A DNA stretch of 64,000 nt from Ariolimax columbianus (GCA_036924085.1 JAVGWX010000019.1:14766696-14830695); one strand, 5' to 3'. Counted from the first letter of the stretch, positions 21,640 to 33,539 are shown. Program-made: numbers and translations. The notes: a model not told the origin generated them from the letters alone.

Positions 21640-22063
21640 TTGGACAGTCTTCTACACTAGAGGGATTAGGTCGTTAATTGTCTTTGCGGCATGATCTTAA
21701 TGTGACACTGAAACGAACTAATCTCTATCAGAAACCACTCTGTAATAATCAAGCAAGATTCAAGATAACAAATAAATTAATTGGACAGTCTTCTACACTA
21801 GAGGGATTAGGTCGTTAATTGTCTTTGCGGCATGATCTTAATGTGACACTGAAACGAACTAATCTCTATCAGAAACCACTCTGTAATAATCAAGCAAGAT
21901 ACAAGATAACAAATAAATTAATTGGACAGTCTTCTACACTAGAGGGATTAGGTCGTTAATTGTCTTTGCGGCATGATCTTAATGTGACACTGAAACGAAC
22001 TAATCTTTATCAGAAACCACTCTGTAATAATCAAGCAAGATACAAGATAACAAATAAATTAAT
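21640..22063. repeat. 141-bp tandem triplication
   Basis: Three copies begin at 21640, 21781 and 21922, each starting TTGGACAGTCTTCTACACTA and ending AACAAATAAATTAA. They differ at very few positions (for example ATTCAAG versus ATACAAG, and CTCTATC versus CTTTATC), so the duplication is recent. No ORF. Confidence 0.95.
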
Positions 22064-22425
22064 GAACTTAAACACACAAATCTCACACCTACTCTTATGA
22101 ACACTCTCAATTTAAGTTCTGCTTAAACGTGACTAGGGAAGCCCCTCCACTTCCTGGCCACAAACTATTATATTGTTTCATTAAAAATGACATGTCTGTA
22201 GTTTCTATCAACTCACCATCACTTCTTTTTTTGTTATGAGCGTTACAACTTTGCAAACCCCCCCCCCCGTATGGTTGATGAAACTAGCAAAACATATATC
22301 AGACGAAAGTAATGACATTGTTTTAAATGTGACCTTGACCCATTTGGCCACAGACTAATATGATTTCATAGCTGTAAGGATAATAAATATAATGCTAAAA
22401 GAATCAACAGCTATCGAGAACAAAC
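22064..22425. other. Intronic sequence, nothing recognised
   Basis: Contains a CCCCCCCCCCG run at about 22259-22269. No repeat family or coding signature seen. Confidence 0.4.
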
Positions 22426-22545
22426 CTTGTAATCTGCTTCAGGAAGCTCTAGTCCTGGAAACAGATCTGAGATAATGCCATTAAACAAAGGAATGTCGTG
22501 GGAGAGAAACTTTGGCAGGTTTACGTCAATAATTGATCGCAGGAG
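22426..22545 (-). CDS. Dynein heavy chain exon 14 (AAA1 C-terminal part)
   Basis: 120 nt, residues 631-670: [20 protein letters not shown] then [11 protein letters not shown] and LELPEADYK. The acceptor is TTTTCACAG and the donor AAG/GTTTGT. Phase is 0. The R-S-I-x-D-V-N-L-P-K-F block is diagnostic for dynein AAA1. Confidence 0.98.
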
Positions 22546-23044
22546 CTGTGAAAATAAGTGAATGCACATGTCAAGACACATTTCAACTTAACAATAAGTC
22601 AACTTTATGATATATAAAAGATAAAAGTATTTGTAGTCCTCTAGCGCCCTCCTAGCAGACATTACAAAAGTGTTACAGTTGGGTTTCTCAACCCTGTGCA
22701 TCATTGAACGTGAGGAAGTTGACACACAATACCACCGCTGACATGAATTTTAGAATTTAATTCATTATTTTCTTTCACTTCTTGTGTTTGATTGTTGATT
22801 TTACATGGTTAGAAAAGTTCCCGTTGAACGTTGTTTAGAGCTTCTCTTTACTTCTGTACAGCTTTGAGTTAAGTGCTGTGTCATTTAGTCAGAATAGCTT
22901 CTATAACTAGCTATTCAGAAGAAAACTTGGAATCCTGATATTCAAACTGGCAATTTATTAATGTCTGTTTGCCAGGTAGCCAAAGGCTATCCATAGAAGG
23001 TATTTAAAATTTCCTGCGGGACAGTTGAAATTTGGCAGCTACAT
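22546..23044. other. Intronic sequence with a SINE-like module
   Basis: About 22925-23010 is an antisense copy of the module found in family C repeats (TTGGAATCCTGATATTCAAA and TTTGCCAGGTAGCCAAAGGC). Nothing else recognised. Confidence 0.45.
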
Positions 23045-24575
23045 CTGCAATGTTAGAAGTAAAGCAACCAAGCGTTTAAACTTAATCAAAAGACTTGCTA
23101 GTACAAATTGAGGAACTAATAAACAAACTCTTCGGCAACTGTACCTGGTTATGTACGACTGGTGATGGACTAAAGCCTTCTCAATCAGACCACTGTGAGT
23201 ACAAATAACATCTCATCTATTGATCAGGTGCAGAATCAAGCTCTCAGACTAATTTGTGGGGGGATGAGATCAACACCTACAGCTGCATGCGAGATAGAGG
23301 CCAACATAGAACTGCTAGATATCAGAAGAAAGAAGGCACTACCTGAAGCGGTAGAGAGATACAAGAGACAAGAACACGGCCATTCAAATGGGGTACAAAT
23401 AGACACTTGGAAGCAGACGAGAAGACTAAAGCAATTATCCCCACAGGATGTAGCAGAAGAGGAAAGCCATATTCACCATCTACCAGAGGAGAGGAGAGAG
23501 AAACGGAAAATAGGTTTTTTGGACCACCCCTTTTGGAGAATCTTTGCCTGCCAATCATAAAAACACACATGACAAAAAAAATGCAGCTACCAAGGAGACT
23601 ACACCTAATATCCTGAAGACATGTGCCTTGGAGACAGTCTCTAGTGACCCAAAATCGGCAGTCCTGGTCTATAAGGATGGATCAACATTCAAATCTACCT
23701 CTTTTGAAGGGTATGGTATCCATATGAAATACCCGGATGGGTCCATATATGAGTTTTGTGATTCACATGGCGAAAACTGTTCAAATGATGAAGCTGAGAC
23801 CAAGGCTATAAAAACAGCAGTTGAGATTTTGCACCAACAGTTTGACTTGGGAAAATTGTTGCAGATGGATTTTGTGATTTTTAGTGACTCCAAGTCAGTT
23901 CTGGAGGAGCAGAAGAAGACACCATACAAAGAAAAGGAGATATTCTTGGTGGGGAGGGCGATCAACAACATCATCACTGCCCACGGGATAAATGTCACCT
24001 TGCAATGGATCCCTGGACATAGTGGGATACTAGGGAACAAATGCCCAACAGATTGGCAAAAACAGGAGCCTCGAAACAACTAGATAGACCCTGCAGTAAC
24101 CACACAGTGAAACAAATTATTAAGAATAATACTTGGAAAATCTGGATGAACAGGTGGGCAACAAGAACAACAGGACGCAGTGTATTTAGTGAAATGTCAT
24201 AGCCAAAAAAGTAATGATGACATAAATAAACTACATAGAAGAGATCAAAGTCTCATCTTTCAGTTCCGAACAGGACATACCAGAGTCAATAGCCACTTGA
24301 ACCGCATTCTTCCCCAGCACCTGCTTTTGTGCAGACATTGCTCTCATCCTGATGAAACAGTTTGATACCTACTCATTAAGTGCAAGGCACTTGTGGACAT
24401 AAGGAAAAGATTCTTACAGGCCCTTGCGGACATGAGGAAAAGATCCTTACAGGCACTGCCGACAATTGCTAACACACCGTATAGAGCAGTGACACAACTG
24501 AAGACCTGTATCTATACAAAAATGGCATTGGGCTGCAACAAGCAGGCTTGCTCAGCAGCTATAGGATAACAACAA
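23045..24575 (+). pseudogene. I/Jockey-like LINE: RT C-terminus, RNase H and zinc-knuckle region
   Basis: Plus-strand frames in order: RSKATKRLNLIKRLAS; QVQNQALRLICGGMRSTPTA and ACEIEANIELLDIRRKKA (reverse-transcriptase thumb); then an RNase H domain in the 23544-24083 frame with LVYKDGSTF (first Asp), NDEAETKAIKTAVE (Glu), FVIFSDSKSVLE (second Asp) and LQWIPGHSGILGN (His). After a frameshift come FQFRTGHTRVNSHLNR and CRHCSHPDETV, then a TGA and YLLIKC, the C-x2-C...C metal-binding tail. It ends with an ACAACAACAAC tail near 24572. It is 5' truncated with at least two frame breaks. The RNase H active-site residues are still visible, but the last Asp region (NKCPTDWQ) is damaged. Confidence 0.85.
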
Positions 24576-24643
24576 CAACAAACTTCCTGTGGCTTACTAG
24601 ACCTGAAGGAAGGTACAAATAATTTAAAGTAGATTTTTAAATA

Positions 24644-24890
24644 TAATTTTTGAATTTTGTCCAGACAGTGGCTGTTAAGTGTTCTCTTTTTTGTTTCTAG
24701 CTGCTAAAGGATTTTTAACATGCACGATACTGAACACAGGAGTCAGATCTCACTACCCAGAGATCAGAGGAATTGTTACCAGAAGATCCATATGAAGAAA
24801 TTCTGGTCTCCACCGTGATTCAAACCTGCAACTTCCGGCATCCAAGGCGGACACCTTCCCTTACCTCAAGACCACTGAGTCCCCCATACA
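24644..24890 (-). repeat. tRNA-like SINE family B, copy 2
   Basis: On the minus strand it begins ACTCAGTGGTCTTGAGGTAA, with box B-like GGTTTGAATCACGG, body GATCTCTGGGTAGTGAGATC and ends TTTGTCCAGACAG on the plus strand side. It is the fullest copy of this family in the window. Confidence 0.7.
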
Positions 24891-25464
24891 AAAGGCAGTC
24901 TTATAAAATATTATCTGCAGTTTATTTGTTCAGTGGTAAATCAGACATATGAAGCTTGTAAATGGGTTTATTAGTTTGTTATGCCTGCCATGAAGAATAA
25001 TGATCTAGCCTTACCTTTAATGCTGATAATAGTTTTACTTAGCTTGCTGTTAACATTAATTTTGTTTTGATATGTCCAGCCCTTAATAAAAGTATATTTA
25101 AGTAGAATCATCAGTGTAAGTCTCTTACTCGTCAAATACACGACGATCGGGTTTTCGCAAGAGAACTAGATGGATAGGAAATGTTGCAGATATTCTAAAT
25201 CATCAGGGGATGATGACTACTTCAGCAACGAGTCTGGCCCTGGACAGAAAATTAAGGCTCCCCATGATGCATCACGGCACAAGTGGATAAGACAAGACAA
25301 GACTCTTCAAATGTAAAACTGACTGTTTAACCTTGCTTATATTTAGCCACTATTTGTATTATTTTACTGCAACCTTTCATATATTGAATATCTTTATACA
25401 GTGACTTGACTTGGCTATTGTTCCTCTTCTACTTTAGAGTGCAGATGTCTTTTCTTTTTTTTTC
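24891..25464. other. Intronic sequence, nothing recognised
   Basis: AT-rich. No exon, transposon domain or tandem repeat seen. Confidence 0.4.
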
Positions 25465-25755
25465 TTGTGGTTTATAGTTTTTACAGGATGGGGTAGACTA
25501 CCACATACTCAAAGCTCCTTAGTTGCCTCTCACAACATGCCTGGCAGGTTCAATCAATCAATCAATCAATCAAAAATCTTTTTAGCTCCCTATGAAGCAT
25601 AGGTCTTCAACAAATACATTCCCCGTGTTCAAATGTTGAAATGTGCCTATTTGTTGAAGTTCTGTGCCTTAAAGTTTCTACAGGATGGGGTAGCAGCATG
25701 TCCAACTCTTCTTAGTTTCCTCTGGCAGGTTACAGTGTTTTGAGCCTTGGCAACA
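25465..25755 (+). repeat. Dispersed repeat family E, two overlapping copies
   Basis: A partial copy at 25465-25550 (TTTTTACAGGATGGGGTAGA) is followed by a fuller copy that starts with AATCAATCAATCAATC and carries AGCTCCCTATGAAGCATAGG, TTTCTACAGGATGGGGTAGC and GAGCCTTGGCAACA. Confidence 0.65.
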
Positions 25756-25824
25756 TATGGGCATTCACAGTTTATGACAAGTGAGAATGAAAATTAATGT
25801 AATGGCATTTGGCATTCTACTCAC

Positions 25825-26043
25825 CAGAATGTCCTCGGGATCATCTGGAAACTTGAGCTTCAGGTTTCCAGCAGCGGACAAGACTGCCTTGACTGCACGC
25901 ATGCCATAGTCATAGTGAAACTGAGATGACAGCTGCTCTGAGCATAAGCGATATGTGGTCACAATTTTTATGGCCAGACTTCTGGCATCCAAGAAACCAA
26001 AGGAGTAGAGTGAGATCTCAGCAATCATAGCATAATCTGGAAC
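25825..26043 (-). CDS. Dynein heavy chain exon 13 (AAA1)
   Basis: 219 nt, residues 558-630: [20 protein letters not shown], then [20 protein letters not shown] and [11 protein letters not shown]. The acceptor is TTTTATAAG and the donor CTG/GTGAGT. Phase is 0. The [14 protein letters not shown] motif is a hallmark of dynein AAA1. Confidence 0.99.
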
Positions 26044-26269
26044 CTTATAAAAAAACATTTTTTTTAAAGTATATCTTTGTGACACATAAAAAGACATCTG
26101 ATAATTTGTAATTTTATGACAATGAAAAAACATATACCATAGTGTAATAAAAGAAATTCACAATTTAACAAACAAAACACATAGCACAATTACATATTTA
26201 AAAAATTACAAACACATAATGGTGGATGGATGTTACACAACACAATAAATGTAATGTAATCATCAGGGT

Positions 26270-26535
26270 CGGTGACCCTTAACCAACCAAGGCCCTTTAC
26301 AGTCTCCAAACGATGACCCTGGAAACAGACTGCAGTCATGCAGCCTGGCTAAGAGATTATGGATCAACAAGAAAAGGCAAACCCAGTCTCAAAATTGGCG
26401 TGCTGAAATTGGCTGTTCAGACCAAAAGACGCAAATATCTCAGCTTCACTGTAAACTGTTACACAATGTCACAAAAATAATTTTCACGACAAACGCAGAA
26501 GAAGAAGAAGAAGAAGAAGAAGAAGAAAAAGAAGA
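26270..26535 (+). repeat. Dispersed repeat family G (GAA-tailed), copy
   Basis: Has GATGACCCTGGAAACAGACTG, GCGTGCTGAAATTGGCTG, CACTGTAAACTGTTACACAA and a tail of about ten GAA units (26499-26535). Confidence 0.65.
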
Positions 26536-26565
26536 AGCAACACATCCACAGACGACATATTTTAC

Positions 26566-26739
26566 CATCATTGCCACTGTGCGAAACAAAACTTTGAGAT
26601 TGTCTGGCAGCTCAGAGCGTCCAGCATATCCAGGATTCATTGTGATGCACACGTAACAGTTTGCATTCAGTTTCAGTTCTGTGCCCTCAAAGATGAACCT
26701 ATCAAGGTGACCTTGCACTGCTCTGATGATACACAGAAT
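26566..26739 (-). CDS. Dynein heavy chain exon 12 (AAA1 sensor region)
   Basis: 174 nt, residues 500-557: [38 protein letters not shown] and [17 protein letters not shown]. The acceptor is TTCCAACAG and the donor ATG/GTAAAA. Phase is 0. [15 protein letters not shown] sensor motif intact ([10 protein letters not shown] here). Confidence 0.99.
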
Positions 26740-27039
26740 CTGTTGGAAAATATGAGAAGATGATATTATAAAGATTGGAAAAGTCTTACGCACCCGGGTT
26801 ACTTTATGGAAATACAAAAATTAAAATCTTAAAATTCAATGTAACGTTAATTTCTTTGTATTGCTCTGGAGTAGGCCCTATGGACAGTAGCAGGGGTAAT
26901 AGCAAAAAAGCTTCATTCTTTCATAGATGCGCATCTGTGCAGAGTTGGGAGGATTTAAATGGTATGATGGGATCACCAATGTGCCCTTGGTGGGATGAGC
27001 CAGATAGATATCAGTAGAGTATACCATCAGGGAAGGTAG

Positions 27040-27541
27040 CTGTCATTGGATAGGACACACATGTGGGGAGCATACCATGACCGTGGAACACATCCTAAAA
27101 AGCTGCACGCTCACGCAGGAAAAGAGAGAACAATTCTCGCTTCGCGGGTTAGATATGGGACAAAAGCTGTATGGAGATAAAACAGCCTTACAAACAATGG
27201 TGTCCTTTGTAAGAGAAACCGGGACCTTGATCTGAAAATGAATGAAGAAGAAGTACACATATTGAAAAAACTAGCTGCTAGCATTGCAAGACAATCTCTA
27301 TTCTGTAATCTCCAAGATAAGAGAGTACAGCCATCGTGGAGACTCAGTAAAAGCGTGACGCAAGAAAAATCAATTCTCACAATGATTTTACAACCAGTTC
27401 CCCATAAATGTGCCCTGAATGTGGTAGGGTGTGCCATTCCAGGATTGGTCTTTACAGCCATCAAAGAACACATTTCGCAGCAAGTCTGATGTTGCTGCCA
27501 TCTTCACTTGTGATGGGCAACTATTATTATTATTATTATAA
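27040..27541 (+). pseudogene. LINE 3' end with metal-binding tail and C2H2 finger
   Basis: Plus-strand frame CGEHTMTVEHILKSCTLTQE continues to LYGDKTALQTMVSFVRETG and a stop at about 27235: the C...H...C tail found after RNase H in some LINEs. About 170 nt later another frame encodes a C2H2 finger, CPECGRVCHSRIGLYSHQRTH (C-x2-C-x12-H-x4-H). A (TTA)n run at 27522-27540 may be the 3' tail. Whether the finger belongs to the same LINE copy is an inference. Confidence 0.6.
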
Positions 27542-28550
<1,009 letters not shown>

Positions 28551-28849
28551 TTATAACCAAATAAAATTTGCAATGGCAAAACTTTTAAAATTTAAAAATC
28601 TCTTTTGTATATTATCTTCTTCACTGCGTGGTTTCAGATGTCAAATTGAATATATGTCAAGAAAGCTGTCGTCCATACAGCTTCAATATTATTAGTGACA
28701 TTATCATCACTTATATTATGTTGTATTCTTTGTTAGACCTGTGGCACATTGCACATGAATACTGCATACATTTCTGCCTAGTTCGCTGTATTTAGCCTTA
28801 GACTGTCCCTAACCTGAGAGAAACTGAGATGCTAGTCCAGTCATGCACA

Positions 28850-29035
28850 ACATACTGACCAGGATGTCACGTCAGGGTCAGGCGTAATATACTGACAAAC
28901 TCTTCGATGTAGCCTTCCCTGGAAACAGGCTAACAAGATGTGGATCGATCTGATCCCTGTAGTAGTGAGCATAACACAGATGAAGCTAAGAATAGTTAAA
29001 CAACCTAGAGGACCCTAATCCACCTTCATCAGCAC
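28850..29035 (+). repeat. Dispersed repeat family F, copy
   Basis: Shares GTCAGGCGTAATATACTGAC, CCCTGTAGTAGTGAGC, ACAGATGAAGC and CCACCTTCATCAGCA-like blocks with 54575-54925 and 41795-42025. No ORF. Confidence 0.6.
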
Positions 29036-29038
29036 ACT

Positions 29039-29105
29039 CGGGATGAGAGGTTTTCTAGAAAAAACCAGAAGCCGATGTATAGGCTCGTGTGAGTGAATGA
29101 GTTAA
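29039..29105 (-). mobile_element. piggyBac-like terminal fragment
   Basis: On the minus strand it starts TTAACTCATTCACTCACACG and continues CGAGCCTATACATCGGCTTC, then GAAAACC. This matches the left end of the larger element at 60569 (TTATCTCAATCACTGTCGCG). It abuts a mariner transposase fragment at 29110. Confidence 0.5.
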
Positions 29106-29109
29106 GGTA

Positions 29110-29290
29110 CTCCTATGAGAAAAAGTCTTATGGTATGAAATCTGGTGAACGCTGATGGAATTTCAATGTCACCTCTTTGCCCAATCCATCTGTTTGGCAA
29201 ATTTTCAACAAAACAGGCTCTTACATCACGATGGTAAAGGGCGGGTGCTCTATCTTGCTGGAAATAAAAGTCTTCCTCATTGACAAAACA
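29110..29290 (-). pseudogene. Mariner-type DDE transposase fragment
   Basis: Antisense frame NEEDFYFQQDRAPALYHRDV, RACFVENLPNRWIGQRGDIE. This is the central catalytic Q-Q-D-x-A-P-x-H block of Tc1/mariner-superfamily transposases, with the usual GAP changed to RAP and the His to Tyr-adjacent. The following SPDLTPLDF-type motif is lost (SAFTRFHTI). Only about 60 residues remain. Confidence 0.7.
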
Positions 29291-29774
29291 AGTTGTAAAT
29301 GTGTTACATGAAGGCATGTTCAAATAAACAGCACCATATTTACATTTTTTGAAGAGACCCTACATTTGAGTTTATAATTATCTTTAACAATAATACACAT
29401 TAATAAATAATTCCAACGTTTGAAATAATTTAAATTGTAACATATTATGTTCGATATCAATGGAGAATAAGGAGAGAGAATAGGGCTGAGTAGAACACCC
29501 ACCGCAAGAAACCTAACAATATAACCAGATAGAGCAAGAGGAGAATTTCAAGCCAGAGAACACCTGGTGAAGAGCAATAGTATAGGAAGTAAGTGGATTC
29601 TTATTGGTAGAGCTCAAGTAGATGGCTCAAAATTTCAATCAGTGAGAGTAGCCAAGGAATAGGTTAGACACGTTAAACATTTAAACACGTTTATAGAAGA
29701 TACCAAATGTTCATTTTGAGATTGAAAATAACACCAGATCACCAGGTGCTCCCCAGACATAACAGTTTATTAAC
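29291..29774. other. Intronic sequence, nothing recognised
   Basis: AT-rich, without a repeat or exon signature. Confidence 0.4.
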
Positions 29775-29934
29775 CTTTCCCATAGCTATGTAGTCCAGGC
29801 CATCAGAACAATTGAAGACCACACACTGGACAGCAATGGCTTTGGCTAGATCTTTTGTTGTTTCTGTTTTGCCTGTCCCAGCAGGTCCTTCTGGGGCACC
29901 ATTTAGGTTGAGATGGAAGGCTCCAACAAGAGTT
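29775..29934 (-). CDS. Dynein heavy chain exon 10 (AAA1 Walker A)
   Basis: 160 nt, residues 415-468. Reads [37 protein letters not shown] and [16 protein letters not shown]. The P-loop GPAGTGKT (431-438) is the main ATP hydrolysis site of dynein and is intact. The acceptor is ATCCCCAG and the donor AAG/GTTA. The first base completes the Arg codon split with exon 9. Confidence 0.99.
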
Positions 29935-30002
29935 CTGGGGATTTTGATATTTCCAAGATAAATTATCTGGTATTTAAAAAAAAAAAAATGTTTAAGTTTT
30001 TG

Positions 30003-30982
30003 TTTGAGCGAGTGCGTGCATGAATGGGGAGCAAGTCAGGAGATCTGTGAGAGAGCCAGTGAATGAGTTTGTGAGTGGGTAAGTGGTGAGTGAGTGTGTT
30101 GTCAATGAGTGAGTGAGTGTGTGCATGAAAGGGGAGCAAGCTAGGAGATCTGAGGAAGAGCCAGTGAATGAGTTTGTGAGAGTAAGTGAGTGTGTTGTGA
30201 GTGAGTGAGAGTGAGTGGTGAGTGAATGTGTTGTGAGTAAGTGTGAGTGAGTGGTGAGTGAATGTATTGTGAGTGAGTAAGTGTGAGTGAGTGGTGAGTG
30301 AGTGTGTTGTGAGTGAGTGAGTGCATGAATGGAGAGCAAGCTAGGGGATCTGAGGGAGAGCTAGTGAATGAGTTTGTGAGTGAGTGAGTGAGTGTGTTGT
30401 GAGTGAGTGTGTTGTGAGTGAGTGTGTGTAGTGACTGAATGCATGAATCACTGGCTTATATTGTTATGGAGAATAAGTGAGTGAATAAATGACTGTCTGA
30501 CTTTAAAGGAGAATTTATGAAAATATGTGAATGAGTGCATGACTGACTTAAGTGAGTGAGTGAGTGAGCAAGCATGCATGTGTGTGTGAGTGTGCGCACG
30601 CAAAAAGGAGTGAATGACATATGTGAATGAGTGAATTAGTGAGTCAGTGTGTGAATGAGTGGGTAATTGTGAAAGATTTAATGGCGGATGATGTTAATGA
30701 GAGAGTGTTATTAAGTGAGTGTATGTGTGAGTGTGAGTGAGTGAATGAGTGATTGAGTGAATGAGTGAGTGAAGAAGTGGGTGATTGTGAAAGATTTAAA
30801 GGCGGATGATGTGAATAAGAGAACGTGTAATTAAGTGAATGTATGTGTGAGGGAATGAGTGAATGAGTGTGGGAATAAATGGGTGATTGTGAAAAATTTA
30901 AAGGCAGATGATGTGATTGAGAGAGTGTGCAGTTAAGTGAGTCTATGTGTGAGTGAATGAATGAGTGAGGTGAGTGAGTAAG
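30003..30982. repeat. GAGT-rich variable minisatellite
   Basis: Nearly 1 kb of GTGAGTGA and AATGAGTG variants with larger duplicated blocks: a block with GGGGAGCAAGCTAGGAGATC occurs at about 30021, 30131 and 30331, and one with GTGATTGTGAAAGATTTAA at about 30661, 30780 and 30882. The minus-strand Ser/Thr/His-rich frames of 115 and 123 codons are by-products. Confidence 0.93.
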
Positions 30983-31179
30983 TTTGAAATGAAGTGATAC
31001 AAACAATACATTCATTTTTCATCTTCCCTTCATTGAATGTAGTAGCAAAATAACATTTTTAGAGCAATTAAAATATTGAAATAATCCAACATAATAACTT
31101 CTCAATTAAGTTTAACTATTATCTGTATAACAATAACAAAACAATGTATATAAATCATGATCTATCATCATCATCATCA

Positions 31180-31395
31180 TCCTTTTCAACTCCAAGTGTG
31201 GTACTTCTTCTTCTGCGTTCATTCTCAATCTCCCGCTACCCAGTCCTGAACAGAGCTTTGCAAGTAGCAGTATGTAGTCCGGAGAATGGAATGCATTGTG
31301 TCACTAGTTTACAGTTTGACTGCAATATTTGCACCTTTCAATCCGATAGATCCGTCTTCGGCAGGCCATGTGGTACTAGTTCTGCACTTGACCTC
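31180..31395 (-). repeat. Dispersed repeat family G, copy
   Basis: Antisense copy: CTTTGCAAGTAGCAGTATG, GGAGAATGGAATGCATTG and TTTACAGTTTGACTGCAATA match the complement of 17120-17455. Confidence 0.65.
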
Positions 31396-32002
31396 TTTAA
31401 AACAACTCATAGAGTATAAGAGCTGTGGTGGTCATATCCCCCAGTGGGACTAAAATGAGGGGGGAGGGAGGGGGGATATAATAATATTAGTGAAGAAAAC
31501 CAAAACCCATACGTATGAAGAAGCGCCAAACACAACGTCTGAATTATAGAAATTGAAGTAGAAAAGGTTCAAAAGTCAAGTAATACAAATGTCTTAGAAA
31601 AGATAACAATGGCAGAAAACAACTGCTGCCTTGCAGGTGGGCTGGTGACATCCAAAGACTAGAGAAGCAGCCCCCCAAATGCATGCTGAAGATATATGCT
31701 TTGGGTCTCCACATAATGAAAACATAAACAAAAATGGCTCAGGATCCAAGGAGATTTGCTGAGTGGAGAAGTGCCAGACCCTGTATTGCACATGGTCCAT
31801 CCAACTTTGAAAAGCTGTACAACAGTGCCGAAAGCATTGAGAGTGACTGCTGCCTTATTTAGAGTCATTGCTGTGGATGTCTGATGGCAAACGTTTAAGA
31901 ATTAATGTAGAAATAAGAATAGTTTATTGAAATATAAACACAGAAGCACCACCTTAAATGATCATGATACATACAGAATTCCAATCAAGAATTCAAACTT
32001 AC
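31396..32002. other. Intronic sequence, nothing recognised
   Basis: A G-rich run (GAGGGGGGAGGGAGGGGGG) lies at about 31456-31475. Otherwise featureless. Confidence 0.4.
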
Positions 32003-32168
32003 CTGTAACACCTGTCGGTGAGAGGTGTGATCACAAGCCTGCCTGAATTCCCAAGGTACTCGTTGCAATACCTGACTGTGGCATTGGTGATACGCACAAG
32101 CATCCGGTCATCTTCCCAGTAGTAACGCATCTGAGCCAGCCAATTAAAGTCATTCTCTGTGGCAACAC
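32003..32168 (-). CDS. Dynein heavy chain exon 9 (linker to AAA1)
   Basis: 166 nt, residues 360-415: [40 protein letters not shown] and [12 protein letters not shown]. The [18 protein letters not shown] motif immediately precedes AAA1 in all axonemal dyneins. The acceptor is TTAACTAG, and the donor falls after TGTTACAG before GTAAGT, splitting the Arg codon. Confidence 0.98.
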
Positions 32169-32342
32169 CTAGTTAACAATGTGTCAATCGAGAGTGTTCA
32201 AACAGGTAAAACATAACACAAGTCATAAAGCAATGATGACAACTTCAGTTAAGTTAACAAAGTGTGTGTTATTTAACAAACATCTGTCTTCAAGCATGAG
32301 ACACCTCTCCCACATTTACCAGTTTCCTTACTCAAAGAAATT

Positions 32343-33286
32343 TGAAGCATGTTGATCATGCAGCATGTTGATCTAGCATGTTGATAATGTAGCATGTTGA
32401 TCATGTAGCATGTTAATCTAGCATGTTGATAATGTAGCATGTTGATAATGTAGCATATTGATCATATAGCATGTTTATCATGTTGATCACGTAGCATGTC
32501 GATCCTGTAGCATGTTTATCATGTTGATCATGTAGCATGTCGATCCTGTAGCATGTTTATCATGTTGATCATGTAGCATGACGATCCTGTAGCACGTTTA
32601 TCATGTTGATCATGTAGCATGTTGATCCTGTAGCATGTTGATCGTGTAGCATGTTGATCATGTAGCATGTTGATCATGTAGCATGTTGATCCTGTAGCAT
32701 GTTTATCATGTTGATTATGTAGCATGTCGATCATGTAGCATGTTGATCATGTAGCATGTTTATCATGTTGCATGTTGATCATGTAGCATGTTGATCGTGT
32801 AGCATGTTGATCATGTAGCATGTTGATCATGTAGCATGTTGATCCTGTAGCATGTTTATCATGTTGATCATGTAGCATGTTTATCATGTTGATCGTGTAG
32901 CATGTCGATCATGTAGCATGTTGATCATGTAGCATGTTTATCATGTTGCATGTTGATCATGTAGCATGTTGATCGCGTAGCATGTTGATCATGTAGCATG
33001 TTGATCATGTAGCATGTTGATCCTGTAGCATGTTTATCATGTTGATCATGTAGCATCTTGATCATGTAGCATGTTTATCATGTTGATCATGTAGCATGTT
33101 GATCATGTAGCATGTTGATCATGTAGCATGTTGATCCTGTAGCATGTTTATCATGTTGATCATGTAGCATGTTGATCATGTAGCATGTTGATCATGTAGC
33201 ATGTTGATCCTGTAGCATGTTTATCATGTTGATCATGTAGCATGTCGATCCTGTAGCATGTTGATCGTGTAGCATGTTGATCATGT
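32343..33286. repeat. 16-bp minisatellite (GATCATGTAGCATGTT)
   Basis: About 58 units of GATCATGTAGCATGTT with variants CCTG, CGTG, and TTATCATGTT insertions. The insertions recur in blocks (for example around 32690-32830 and 32860-32990), giving a higher-order repeat of about 180 bp. Confidence 0.95.
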
Positions 33287-33539
33287 AGATCAAGGTAGAA
33301 TATTTGGGAGGACATATTTCATTTCGTTTTCTATTTGATCCTAATATCTTAGATGTTATTTTTTTTTAAAGTGTCATATAACATCTACATATCATAAATA
33401 CAATTCCCACAAAGTTAGTAAATTACTGGTTTTCTTACTTCCCAAGACCTAGACTAAAAATATTTAGTAAACATTTGGTCTTGTCTCATCATCTGTCTAT
33501 TAATACATCCCCTTAGATCTCTCTCTTTTACCTTCTATC

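Noticed and set aside
30003..31015. Ser/Thr/His-rich minus-strand proteins of 115 and 123 codons
   Set aside because: They arise from the GAGT-rich minisatellite and have no conserved domain.
32343..33286. CRISPR-like regular array
   Set aside because: No unique spacers: the whole unit repeats. The setting is a eukaryotic intron and no cas genes are present. The same reasoning excludes 13381-15741, 40233-40785 and 56757-57402.
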